Source: JBBTVO01 sp038058335
GTDB lineage: Bacteria; Patescibacteriota; Microgenomatia; Levybacterales; UBA12049
Assembly: GCA_038058335.1 (NCBI GenBank)
Contig: JBBUBI010000001.1
Coordinates: 1 to 26,164, forward strand
DNA length: 26,164 nt
Reading direction: 5' to 3'
Shown here: piece by piece, positions 1 through 6,988 of the stretch
Layout of the letters: each line of letters begins with the position of its first letter
Numbering within the stretch: the first letter of the stretch is position 1
The notes under the pieces: generated by a model
Seen by the model: the letters and a program-made list of their open reading frames with translations, nothing else
Database searches by the model: none
Told to the model about the DNA's origin: nothing
Translations under genes and position numbers: made by a program

Positions 1-14
1 ACTTTCTGTCAACC

Positions 15-43
15 TTGACGCTCTGGATTTTTCGTGCAATGAT
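15..43 (+). promoter_or_regulatory. Possible promoter for the 66-aa membrane protein gene
   Basis: TTGACG at 15-20 and AATGAT at 38-43 are 17 bases apart, and a TG sits one base before the -10 box. Transcription would start near 50 and leave a short leader containing the ribosome site GAGGTG at 61-66. The -10 box matches the consensus at only four of six positions, so this is tentative. Confidence 0.3.
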
Positions 44-72
44 CAAGAAAGATAGGAATCGAGGTGATTTAA

Positions 73-273
73 TTGTTATCATCCAAAACATACTTTCAAG
101 TAACTTCCGTAATATTTTCAATAGTAGCGTTTCTTCATGTGTCACGTCTTTTGACAGGTTGGAATGCAACCCTAGCAGGATGGGACGTGCCTTTGTGGGT
201 AAGCATTGTCGGAGTTATTTTCGCGGGATTTTTGGCTTACAGTGCATTTAAGCTATCAAGCGGAAAAAAGTAA
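73..273 (+). CDS. Small two-helix membrane protein, function unknown
   Basis: This encodes a 66-residue protein with a TTG start preceded by GAGGTG at 61-66, a good ribosome-binding site that decides the start. Two hydrophobic stretches, at about residues 8-28 and 41-60, are joined by a short segment with several Trp and Gly residues (around WNATLAGWDVPLW). The C-terminus is Lys-rich and probably cytoplasmic. Small proteins of this shape are common hypothetical genes, and I recognise no function. Another frame is open at 15-251 but has no ribosome site and reads through this gene, so I prefer this frame. The next gene begins 26 bases downstream with its own promoter, so this is probably a single-gene unit or the end of an upstream one. 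Confidence 0.6.
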   Translation: MLSSKTYFQVTSVIFSIVAFLHVSRLLTGWNATLAGWDVPLWVSIVGVIFAGFLAYSAFKLSSGKK

Positions 274-287
274 TTTTCTTGTTCTGG

Positions 288-293
288 TATAAT
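288..293 (+). promoter_or_regulatory. Extended -10 box of the oxidoreductase gene, leaderless
   Basis: TGG-TATAAT (TATAAT at 288-293) is an extended -10 element. Only six bases separate it from the ATG at 300, so transcription is expected to start at the A of the start codon. No ribosome-binding site is present. Confidence 0.65.
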
Positions 294-299
294 TAAGTC

Positions 300-1238
300 A
301 TGAAAGCTGTGCAAATAAATAAATATGGTGGGTCAGAGGTAATTGAGATTAATGACAATGTGCCAAAACCTTCAATTAAAGACGGCCAAGTATTGGTTGA
401 AGTTTATGCAGGAAGTATAAATCCATTTGATCTTTTCGTTATTTCAGGAGCTATGCAAGATAGGGTTCCTTTGAAATTCCCCGCAACTGTGGGAGGAGAC
501 TTCGCCGGCAAGGTTACCGATACAAATAATTCTTCTGATTTCAAAATTGGCGATGCTGTTTATGGCAGTGCAAATCTTATTGTAGGCAATTCTGGCGGAT
601 TTGCAGAATTTGCCGCTGTAAATTATGCCGAATTGGCTTTAAAACCCAAGCAAATAAGCTTTGAAGAAGCAGCCTCCCTGCCGCTTGTAGGAGTGGCCGC
701 TGTTCAAGCCCTTGAAGATCATATCCATTTGTCATCTGGACAAAAAATTCTTATTCATGGGGGAGCAGGTGGTATAGGAAGTATCGCCATTCAACTTGGA
801 AAAGTACTGGGCGCATATATTGCTACGACGGTCAGTACTGAAGATATGGATTTTGCACAAAGTCTTGGAGCAGACCAAGTGATTGATTATAAAAATGAAG
901 ATTTCAACGGAATACTAAAAGACTACGATGCGGTATTTACTACAGTGGGAGGGTACGCTGTAGATAAGTCTTTTGCAGTACTAAAAAAGAATGGAATTCT
1001 TGTATCAATGCTTGGACAGCCTAACGAAGAGCTTGCTAAAAAGCATGAAGTAATGGCTATTGGCCAGCGTACGAATACAACTACTGTATTACTAAACCGC
1101 TTGGCAAAATATGTCGAGGAAGGGAAAATTAAACCTAAGGTTGATAAAGTTTTCCCCATAGATCAAGCAAGAGAAGCATTTGAATATCAAGAAAATCAAA
1201 GCCCCAAAGGAAAAGTAGTTATTAAGATCAAAAAATAA
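300..1238 (+). CDS. MDR-family NADPH:quinone oxidoreductase / zinc-independent alcohol dehydrogenase-like
   Basis: The 312-residue protein belongs to the medium-chain dehydrogenase/reductase superfamily, in the quinone oxidoreductase branch, which reduces quinones or activated double bonds with NADPH. The N-terminal GroES-like domain covers about residues 1-120. Family signatures follow: AASLPLVGVAAVQAL, then the nucleotide-binding loop GGAGGIGSIAIQLG at about 152-165, which opens the Rossmann domain. The catalytic zinc Cys/His set of true alcohol dehydrogenases is not seen. The length is typical of the quinone reductase branch (about 310-330). The gene is probably transcribed alone as a leaderless mRNA. 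The substrate cannot be told from sequence; a link to the quinol oxidase in this window is possible but unsupported. Confidence 0.85.
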   Translation: MKAVQINKYGGSEVIEINDNVPKPSIKDGQVLVEVYAGSINPFDLFVISGAMQDRVPLKFPATVGGDFAGKVTDTNNSSDFKIGDAVYGSANLIVGNSGGFAEFAAVNYAELALKPKQISFEEAASLPLVGVAAVQALEDHIHLSSGQKILIHGGAGGIGSIAIQLGKVLGAYIATTVSTEDMDFAQSLGADQVIDYKNEDFNGILKDYDAVFTTVGGYAVDKSFAVLKKNGILVSMLGQPNEELAKKHEVMAIGQRTNTTTVLLNRLAKYVEEGKIKPKVDKVFPIDQAREAFEYQENQSPKGKVVIKIKK

Positions 1239-1251
1239 TTCTTAACTTTGC

Positions 1252-1257
1252 TATAAT
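1252..1257 (+). promoter_or_regulatory. Extended -10 box of the YqfO-insert-like gene, leaderless
   Basis: TGC-TATAAT, with TATAAT at 1252-1257, lies six bases before the ATG at 1264. This repeats the spacing seen at 288-300. No convincing -35 box is present, which is usual for extended -10 promoters. Confidence 0.65.
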
Positions 1258-1263
1258 CACCAC

Positions 1264-1593
1264 ATGGAAGAATTGGTAAAAATAGTTGTTTTTGTTCCTC
1301 TTGATTTTGCGGATAAGGTAAGACAAGCAATGGGAGATGCTGGAGCAGGCAGGATAGGAAAATATAGCCATTGCACATTTTCCTCAATTGGATTTGGAAG
1401 ATACAAACCTTTGGAAGGCGCAAATCCTGCGATTGGTGAAGTTGGAAAATTGGAGAAAGTTGAAGAAGAGCGGATCGAAACGGTTTGTCCCAAAAATAAA
1501 GCAAAGGAAGTTATTGAAGCAATTAAGAAAACCCATCCATACGAAGAAGTTGCCTTGGATATTTACCCTCTTATAAAGGAAGAAGAATTATAG
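1264..1593 (+). CDS. Stand-alone YqfO/NIF3 PII-like insert-domain protein (COG3323 type)
   Basis: The 109-residue protein resembles the PII/CutA-like domain found inserted in the NIF3-family protein YqfO, here as a free-standing gene. The N-terminal LVKIVVFVPLDFADKVRQAM forms the first strand and helix. The signature GRIGKYSHCTFSS follows at about residues 29-41, and THPYEEVALDIYPL lies near the C-terminus; both are hallmarks of this family. The role is not established. The fold relates to small trimeric ligand-binding proteins, and NIF3 proteins bind metals. It has its own leaderless promoter, and the next gene follows 58 bases later with another promoter. Confidence 0.8.
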   Translation: MEELVKIVVFVPLDFADKVRQAMGDAGAGRIGKYSHCTFSSIGFGRYKPLEGANPAIGEVGKLEKVEEERIETVCPKNKAKEVIEAIKKTHPYEEVALDIYPLIKEEEL

Positions 1594-1615
1594 TATCTGA
1601 TATAATTGCCTCGAT

Positions 1616-1644
1616 TTGATATTTTGTTTTGATCATAGTATAAT
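1616..1644 (+). promoter_or_regulatory. Complete promoter of the 119-aa hypothetical gene
   Basis: TTGATA (-35) at 1616-1621, a 17-base spacer and TATAAT (-10) at 1639-1644 form a near-ideal promoter. Seven bases separate the -10 box from the ATG at 1652. The TTG at 1616 is therefore part of the -35 box, not a start codon. A second TATAAT at 1601-1606 has no start codon at the usual distance. Confidence 0.75.
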
Positions 1645-1651
1645 CCCGTCT

Positions 1652-2011
1652 ATGACACAAGAAGTTGAGCCTGTTCGAGCTCCGATTAGAATAAACGAAG
1701 ATGGGTATGGAGAAATTGAAGTTGATTTTGGGTACATAGGCGATTATATGAGGACAGCATCAATGATAGCTGCTACAGAGGGTATTCCCATGCAATTTAC
1801 ATTTAATGGAAAAGTTCATAAAATAACACCTGAAGAAGCAAAAGAAGTTTGGAGTCCTGATCATATAAAAGAATCAATTATCTACTCCAGGGGAATTATT
1901 AGAAATCATAGGGTAAAAATAATGGAAGAAGAAAGAGTTGTCGAAAAAGTAAAAGAAGTAGGACGAATATTATATGGAGAAGAATTTGCTGGTGAGATCA
2001 AAGAATTATAG
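1652..2011 (+). CDS. Hypothetical 119-aa protein
   Basis: I do not recognise this protein. It starts MTQEVEPVRAPIRINEDGYG, is soluble by composition, and has no signal peptide or membrane segment. The N-terminal part to about residue 60 looks strand-rich (EIEVDFGYIGDY, then a helix RTASMIAATEG, then MQFTFNGKVHKITP). The C-terminal half is charged and helical and ends EFAGEIKEL. The start at 1652 is set by the promoter: its -10 box ends seven bases upstream, so the longer reading from the TTG at 1616 would lie upstream of the transcript. It probably forms a single-gene unit that converges on the oxidase operon. Confidence 0.55.
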   Translation: MTQEVEPVRAPIRINEDGYGEIEVDFGYIGDYMRTASMIAATEGIPMQFTFNGKVHKITPEEAKEVWSPDHIKESIIYSRGIIRNHRVKIMEEERVVEKVKEVGRILYGEEFAGEIKEL

Positions 2012-2023
2012 AATTTCCCTGCA

Positions 2024-2044
2024 TAGAAGAACAAACATCTTCTA
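2024..2044. other. Short hairpin between convergent genes
   Basis: TAGAAGA at 2024-2030 and TCTTCTA at 2038-2044 form a seven-pair stem with a seven-base loop between two convergent transcription units. It could stop or stabilise both transcripts. It lacks a GC-rich stem and a T-run, so it is not a standard intrinsic terminator. Confidence 0.3.
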
Positions 2045-2072
2045 AATAATGCTTCTAATGTAGTTTTCAAAA

Positions 2073-2330
2073 TTATTTAATATCGAAGGAAGAAAGTTTG
2101 TGGCGGGCGGAGGCGAGCGCAAATATTACGAACCCTAAATAAACCAGCCCCATTATGCAGCTTTGGACTAAATGACTTGGCTTACTTATCAACAGAAATG
2201 ACCCAGTTGTCAAAGTTGCTGCGGCAAGAATATAAGAAATTTGAAGTTTCTTTTTTGATGGGATGATATAAACATAAGAAGTGTAAATGATACTCGTGAG
2301 TGCAATTATTATGTGAAGAATAAGAGCCAT
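2073..2330 (-). CDS. Small three-helix membrane protein at the end of the cyo operon
   Basis: From the ATG at 2330 this encodes an 85-residue protein, MALILHIIIALTS..., with hydrophobic segments at about residues 3-22, 32-50 and 58-78, and a charged C-terminus. I do not recognise a family. It follows cyoE directly. An alternative start, TTG/ATG at 2351/2348, overlaps the end of cyoE and would add seven residues. I prefer 2330 because a TATAAT (minus strand, 2337-2342) sits exactly six bases before it, the spacing used by other genes here. Position suggests an accessory role for the oxidase, for example assembly or heme handling, but nothing in the sequence proves it. Confidence 0.6.
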   Translation of the reverse strand: MALILHIIIALTSIIYTSYVYIIPSKKKLQISYILAAATLTTGSFLLISKPSHLVQSCIMGLVYLGFVIFALASARHKLSSFDIK

Positions 2331-2336
2331 ATAAAA

Positions 2337-2342
2337 ATTATA
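2337..2342 (-). promoter_or_regulatory. Possible internal -10 box inside the end of cyoE
   Basis: TATAAT on the minus strand overlaps the cyoE stop codon and lies six bases before the ATG at 2330. It could give the last gene of the operon an extra leaderless transcript. No -35 box is evident, so a chance match in AT-rich DNA is possible. Confidence 0.35.
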
Positions 2343-3186
2343 CAACATCAAGCGACATCATGATAGATGTAGCAAGTAAAACCCAGAGAGAAAAACGAAA
2401 CATTTTACGCGCCCATACTTTTTCATTGTTTTCCTTAAAACCTTTTATATATAATCCCAGCCAAATAAATCCCATTAACGTTACTATTAGCAAATAAAAA
2501 TAACCCGTATAACCAAATACAGTTAGGAGTGAAGCCGTGATAATAAAACCGATAATATAAAATAGAATATGAATTCTGGTTGTTTTAATTCCACTCTTTA
2601 CTGTGAGGACGGGAATGTTTGCTTGCGAATACTCCTTTATTCTGAAAATTGCGATTGAGTAGAAATGAGGCATTTGCCAGAAGACGAGGATTAAGAACAG
2701 GATAAGAACTCCCAGATCAAGATTATTCGCCACCGCAGTATATCCCACAACTGGAGGAACTGCTCCAGAAATACTTCCGATAAGAGTTGCATAAACCGAG
2801 CGGTGTTTTATCGGAGTATAAACAAGAACATAGAGGATAAAACCGGTCAGCGCAACAAGCATTGCTAAGGAGTTTGTAAAAATAATAAGAGTCGAGAATC
2901 CAATTGCTCCTAAAATTATTGCGTAGACAAATGCATTTTGAACAGAAACTGATCCTTTTGCAAGTGCTCGATTTTTGGTCCTCTGCATTTTTTTGTCAAT
3001 ATTTCGATCAAAAATATTATTGAGAACACAGGAAGATGCGATGACAAAAGAGATCCCGATTAATGTTTGGGAAAGAAGTAAGAAGTTTATATTTCCGCGT
3101 GATGCAAGGAAAAATCCGGCAATCGCAGTTATGGCATTGCCGTATATAATTCCTGGCTTGGTGAGCTGATAATAAGTTTTAAACAA
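2338..3186 (-). CDS. cyoE: Heme O synthase (protoheme IX farnesyltransferase)
   Basis: The 282-residue polytopic UbiA-family prenyltransferase transfers the farnesyl group of farnesyl diphosphate to heme b, making the heme O of the oxidase. The N-terminal YYQLTKPGIIYGNAITAIAG matches the family start. The Asp-rich substrate motif appears as LNNIFDRNIDKKMQRTKNRA near residues 56-75, and about eight membrane helices follow. It starts with TTG at 3186, 15 bases after cyoD, without a clear ribosome site, but the conserved N-terminus leaves little room for another start. No heme biosynthesis gene is in the window, so heme must come from elsewhere. The farnesyl donor can come from the mevalonate operon downstream. 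Confidence 0.92.
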   Translation of the reverse strand: MFKTYYQLTKPGIIYGNAITAIAGFFLASRGNINFLLLSQTLIGISFVIASSCVLNNIFDRNIDKKMQRTKNRALAKGSVSVQNAFVYAIILGAIGFSTLIIFTNSLAMLVALTGFILYVLVYTPIKHRSVYATLIGSISGAVPPVVGYTAVANNLDLGVLILFLILVFWQMPHFYSIAIFRIKEYSQANIPVLTVKSGIKTTRIHILFYIIGFIITASLLTVFGYTGYFYLLIVTLMGFIWLGLYIKGFKENNEKVWARKMFRFSLWVLLATSIMMSLDVV

Positions 3187-3201
3187 AGAAGTTTGACTTA
3201 G

Positions 3202-3549
3202 TTATTTATAGATCATTTCTTTTTCCATGATGTATGTATTTATCTCTTGAGGCACCATGTTGTAATTCAGATTATCCATAATCCAGATAGATCCAACTAC
3301 GACTATGAGTATTATAAAAACAGTTGAGATGAAAAAAATTAAATGCCACCGCGGTTTTGATTCTTGTCCTAAGTGAAGGAAGAATACCAGCTGTACAAGA
3401 AGCTGCAGAATTCCAAGTCCCAGAATTACCGTTATCAGAATTCCGCCGGAAAATATTTGGTTGACTACAAGCAGATAAGACGTCGCCGTGAACAAAAGCG
3501 ATAGTATAAAACCAATTAGATAAGATTTGAGTTGAGATAATTTTTTCAT
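3202..3549 (-). CDS. cyoD: Cytochrome bo3-type quinol oxidase subunit IV
   Basis: The 115-residue protein has three predicted membrane helices at about residues 9-30, 35-58 and 77-100. Size and topology match CyoD (109 residues in Escherichia coli). The FFLHLGQESKPRWHLIFFIS stretch is typical of this COX4/CyoD family. It assists assembly of the catalytic core around subunit I. It starts one base after the cyoC stop, with GGA about eight bases upstream of the ATG, so the two are translationally close. The sequence is more divergent than subunits I and II; the call relies on family motif, size and gene order together. Confidence 0.88.
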   Translation of the reverse strand: MKKLSQLKSYLIGFILSLLFTATSYLLVVNQIFSGGILITVILGLGILQLLVQLVFFLHLGQESKPRWHLIFFISTVFIILIVVVGSIWIMDNLNYNMVPQEINTYIMEKEMIYK

Positions 3550-3550
3550 T

Positions 3551-4120
3551 TCAAATTCCGCTCATAAGATAAACAATAGTAAAAATAAAAATCCAAACAA
3601 TATCCAGGAAATGCCAAAACATACTCAAAAGCCTAACTTTACGTAGATTTCCAGTTGTAAAACCTCTCCTGAGCAGTTGAGCAACAAGAATTCCCATCCA
3701 GATAAGCCCGACTGCTATGTGGAGACCATGGGTTCCTACAAGAGTGAAGAAAGAAGATAGAAATGCGCTAGTCTGCCAGCTGTAGCCCTGCTCAATTATA
3801 TGTATGAATTCACTAAATTCCATTTCCAGGAACATTAATCCTAAAATAAAAGTTAGGATCAGGAAGAAAATTGTGAAAAATTTCTTTTTATAATTGAGCG
3901 AAACAATCGCAAGGCCCATGACAAAACTGCTTGTCAGAAGAATTAGTGTTTCGGTCAAAACAGCCGGCGGATCAAATATTTCGCGGATCGTAATTCCGCC
4001 AAAGGTGTTATTGCGAAGAACGGCAAATGTCGCAAAAAGTACCGCGAACATGAGGAGATCGGTCATCAAGTAGACCCAAAATCCAAAAAAAACTTTGTCA
4101 TCAGAATTGTGCTTTTCCAT
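3551..4120 (-). CDS. cyoC: Cytochrome bo3-type quinol oxidase subunit III
   Basis: The 189-residue protein has five predicted membrane helices, as in CyoC. Recognisable family stretches are FFGFWVYLMTDLLMFAVLFA near the N-terminus, FTLVGTHGLHIAVGLIWM in the fourth helix and FWHFLDIVWIFIFTIVYL in the last. Subunit III stabilises proton uptake through the D channel of subunit I and does not carry cofactors. The ATG overlaps the cyoB stop by one base (TAATG), a sign of translational coupling. The N-terminus lacks the additional two helices of the long cytochrome c oxidase subunit III, which agrees with a quinol oxidase. Confidence 0.93.
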   Translation of the reverse strand: MEKHNSDDKVFFGFWVYLMTDLLMFAVLFATFAVLRNNTFGGITIREIFDPPAVLTETLILLTSSFVMGLAIVSLNYKKKFFTIFFLILTFILGLMFLEMEFSEFIHIIEQGYSWQTSAFLSSFFTLVGTHGLHIAVGLIWMGILVAQLLRRGFTTGNLRKVRLLSMFWHFLDIVWIFIFTIVYLMSGI

Positions 4121-6093
4121 TATTTATTTCTCCCAGCTTCAATTTTCGCAACTTCTTTGGCCGGCAATATATATTCTGTTTCTTCGTCAAATGCGCGAAT
4201 AATAAAGCAGACAAGTGCGCCACCTAAGCCCAATACAGCAAGCCATATTATGTGCCAAATCACTGCAAAACCTAAAAGGAAAACAAGAGCTGAGATATAT
4301 ATGCCCATCGCGGTATTTTTCGGCAAGATAATGTCTTCATAATGATTGTCCTTCGGAGCCTTGGAGGAGGAGGATTTCTTTTCCCAAAATGCGTCTCGAG
4401 AAGTAACTTCCGGAATAATAGCAAAATTATAAAATGGAGGAGGAGATGATGTCGACCACTCAAGCGTCCTGCCATCCCACGGATCACCTGTCTTATCCAG
4501 ATTTTGTTTTTTTTGAATTATGCTCACGATAATTTGCAAAATTTGCATAGCTACACCGGCTGCGATAATGAAGGCTCCAAGTGCAGAGACGATAAATAAT
4601 GGCTGCCATCCGGTGGATGCATCATAATGATCAAGCCTTCTAGTTGCGCCCATAAAACCTAATATATATAGCGGAACAAAGGAAACAAGGAAACCGATTA
4701 TCCAGCACCAAAAAGAATATTTTCCAAGTTGTTCATTTAGCTTAATCCCCGTGACTTTGGGGAACCAATAAGTAATGCCAGCGAAGATTCCAAAAAGTGC
4801 ACCGCCAATTACCATTGTGTGAAAATGCGCGACCAAGAACAAACTGTTGTGCAGCTGAAAATTGGCGGGAGGCGAAGCGAGCAAAACTCCAGCTGCTCCT
4901 CCAAGAGTAAATGTGCTGATAAATCCAAAAAACCAAAGCATCGGAGTGGTAATTCTGATACGCCCCTTGTACATAGTGGTGAGCCAATTGAAGACTTGGA
5001 CGCCTGTGGGGATCGCGATTACCATAGTCATCATGCCGAAAAAGGCATTCACATTCGCGCCTGCTCCCATCGTAAAGAAATGATGCAGCCACACCAAAAG
5101 AGCAAGAAGTGTTATGCCGATTGTTGCAAATACCATCGAGGTATATCCGGCTAATCGCTTTTGCGAAAATGTTGTGACAACTTCAGAATATACTCCAAAT
5201 GCCGGAAGAATTAGTATGTAGACCTCCGGATGCCCCCACATCCAAATAAGATTTATATACATCATGGCGTTTCCTCCAAAGCCTGTTGTAAAAAAATGCA
5301 TGCCAAGATATCTATCTAAGAATAATAATGCAGTAGTCGCGGTGAGAAGAGGGAAGACACAAACAACAAGAACCATACTGCAAAGAGACGTCCATACAAA
5401 AAGTGGCATGCGTGACAAAGTCATACCGGGAGCCCGCATTTTTAGAATCGTTACTAAAAAATTTATCCCTCCGAGTAATGTCCCAAGTCCTGAGATTTGC
5501 AGGCTCATCAGCCAATAGTCGACACCGACGCCGGGGCTAAACTCAAGTCCGGAAAGTGGTGCTATCGCGAGCCATCCGGTCGCTGCGAATTCCCCGCCTA
5601 CCAGAAAAAATAGATTAATTAAAATTGCCCCAGCTACATAGAGCCAAAATCCCAAAGTGTTTAAGAACGGGAAAGCAAGGTCGCGTGCTCCTATTTGGAG
5701 CGGAACAATATAGTTTAGTAGAGCGAATAAAAAGCCCATGGTAACGAAGAACACCATGATAACTCCGTGTGCAGTAAAAATTTGCTGAAAATGATCCGCA
5801 GAAAGATATCCTTGGGATGCTCCGGAAGAAAGTGCTTGCTGAATCCATATCATTACAGCATCCAATCCTCCTCGAAAGAACATAAGAAGCGCGACGATAG
5901 CATACATGATCCCAATTTTTTTAGGATCAACAGACGTGAACCATTCTTGCCATAACCATTTCCAGCGCCTGAAATATGTGAGGAATATTGCTACGCTTAT
6001 TCCTCCGGCGATCATAGAGATAGTCCCCGCAATCGTAAACCATTCGTGAGGAAGAGCTGATAGAGTTAGTTTCCCGAATATAAAATCTGTCAT
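4120..6093 (-). CDS. cyoB: Cytochrome bo3-type quinol oxidase subunit I; K-channel lysine replaced by glutamine
   Basis: This 657-residue catalytic subunit reduces O2 and pumps protons. Heme and copper ligands are all present: His109, His288, His337, His338, His423 and His425, with Tyr292 for the His-Tyr crosslink. The D-channel Asp138 and the helix VI Glu290 are intact. The four quinol-site residues known from E. coli (Arg71, Asp75, His98, Gln101) are conserved as Arg74, Asp78, His101 and Gln104. The K-channel Lys362 of E. coli is Gln366 here (IPTGVQVFNW, codon CAA at 4996-4998). A lysine occurs ten residues later (MYKGRI) where E. coli has Gln. The ribosome site is AGGATGGA upstream of the ATG at 6093. 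Strong similarity to proteobacterial CyoB suggests transfer. Confidence 0.96.
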   Translation of the reverse strand: MTDFIFGKLTLSALPHEWFTIAGTISMIAGGISVAIFLTYFRRWKWLWQEWFTSVDPKKIGIMYAIVALLMFFRGGLDAVMIWIQQALSSGASQGYLSADHFQQIFTAHGVIMVFFVTMGFLFALLNYIVPLQIGARDLAFPFLNTLGFWLYVAGAILINLFFLVGGEFAATGWLAIAPLSGLEFSPGVGVDYWLMSLQISGLGTLLGGINFLVTILKMRAPGMTLSRMPLFVWTSLCSMVLVVCVFPLLTATTALLFLDRYLGMHFFTTGFGGNAMMYINLIWMWGHPEVYILILPAFGVYSEVVTTFSQKRLAGYTSMVFATIGITLLALLVWLHHFFTMGAGANVNAFFGMMTMVIAIPTGVQVFNWLTTMYKGRIRITTPMLWFFGFISTFTLGGAAGVLLASPPANFQLHNSLFLVAHFHTMVIGGALFGIFAGITYWFPKVTGIKLNEQLGKYSFWCWIIGFLVSFVPLYILGFMGATRRLDHYDASTGWQPLFIVSALGAFIIAAGVAMQILQIIVSIIQKKQNLDKTGDPWDGRTLEWSTSSPPPFYNFAIIPEVTSRDAFWEKKSSSSKAPKDNHYEDIILPKNTAMGIYISALVFLLGFAVIWHIIWLAVLGLGGALVCFIIRAFDEETEYILPAKEVAKIEAGRNK

Positions 6094-6115
6094 TAGTGTT
6101 CCATCCTGTTCATAG

Positions 6116-6988
6116 TCATTTGTTTTCAGTAGACGTCATGTACTTCATTATAATCGAATCATAAAGACTCTCCTCAGTCGATGAATAGAAAACCACCGGA
6201 TTGTTTTCGCTGGGTCTTGCCAGATTTTCGTACTCAGATTTGCTCAGTGGTGGATGCGTTGATTTCTTTATGTTTTGTACCCAACCATCAAAATCTGCTT
6301 GCGAGCTTGCTTTGGCAACGAATTTCATTCCTGCAAATCCCTTGCCGTTTATCTCAGCAGCAGTACCTGAAAATTCTCCTATCTCATTAGCCATGAGGTG
6401 TCTTTTTGTTTGCATTCCTGTCATTGCGTATATTTGACCACCAAGCTGCGGGATCCAGAAAGAATTCATGGGTCCGTCTGCTGTCAGCTCGAAATTAATT
6501 GGTGTGGCTATTGGAAACTGAATAAAATTTACAGCCGCAATATTCTGCTCAGGATATATAAAAAGCCATTTCCATCTTAGAGCAACTACTTGAATAATCA
6601 CTGGTTTTTTATCAGAATCAAGAGGTTTGTAGGGATCGAGCTCATGCGTGCTCTTCCATGTAATAATAGCCAGAGTAAAAACAATCATTGCAGGAAGCGC
6701 CCACCAAAGGATCTCTAATTTTGAATCGTGATGCGAATCAGGATCATATTTTGTGTGAGAATTTCCCGCTTTATATTTCCAGACAATTAAGAAAGTAAGA
6801 ATAAATACCGGAATTACTATAAAAGACATCAGAAGAATAAACGTAATTATCAAATCTCTTTCTTTTTGTGCAACAAATCCCATCGGATTTAGTACTGGGA
6901 TATCATTTCCACCAACTAGAATTATTCCCAAGAGAATAACGTCAATTATTAACATACAGAGGATTAGGAATTTAGAAAATTTAATCAC
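6116..6988 (-). CDS. cyoA: Cytochrome bo3-type quinol oxidase subunit II (no CuA)
   Basis: The 290-residue protein has two N-terminal membrane helices (about residues 6-26 and 48-72) and a cupredoxin-like outer domain. CyoA signatures are LEILWWALPAMIVFTLAIIT, WKWLFIYPEQNIAAVN, GGQIYAMTGMQTKRHLMANE and GFAGMKF. The CuA ligands are missing: where cytochrome c oxidases have Cys-x3-Cys-x3-His-x2-Met this protein reads FSGTAAEINGKGFAGM. It should therefore take electrons from quinol bound to subunit I. The N-terminus has a Cys (LILCML) but no proper lipobox, unlike the E. coli lipoprotein. It starts with GTG at 6988, overlapping the truB stop (TAGTG). Confidence 0.94.
   Translation of the reverse strand: MIKFSKFLILCMLIIDVILLGIILVGGNDIPVLNPMGFVAQKERDLIITFILLMSFIVIPVFILTFLIVWKYKAGNSHTKYDPDSHHDSKLEILWWALPAMIVFTLAIITWKSTHELDPYKPLDSDKKPVIIQVVALRWKWLFIYPEQNIAAVNFIQFPIATPINFELTADGPMNSFWIPQLGGQIYAMTGMQTKRHLMANEIGEFSGTAAEINGKGFAGMKFVAKASSQADFDGWVQNIKKSTHPPLSKSEYENLARPSENNPVVFYSSTEESLYDSIIMKYMTSTENK

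Noticed and set aside
15..251. 78-codon plus-strand frame at the left end
   Set aside because: It overlaps the 66-aa membrane protein in another frame, has no ribosome site, and its sequence looks unlike a folded protein. It is most likely a shadow frame.
1616..1651. TTG start extending the 119-aa protein by 12 residues
   Set aside because: TTGATA at 1616-1621 is the -35 box of a promoter with a 17-base spacer and TATAAT at 1639-1644, so these bases are upstream of the transcript.
2024..2044. Rho-independent terminator between convergent units
   Set aside because: The stem is seven mostly AT pairs without a T-tract, so it is listed only as a short hairpin.
4742..5518. Long open frames antisense to cyoB
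   Set aside because: They arise from the codon structure of the cyoB coding sequence, and their translations have no recognisable domain. Similar shadows occur opposite the mevalonate genes.
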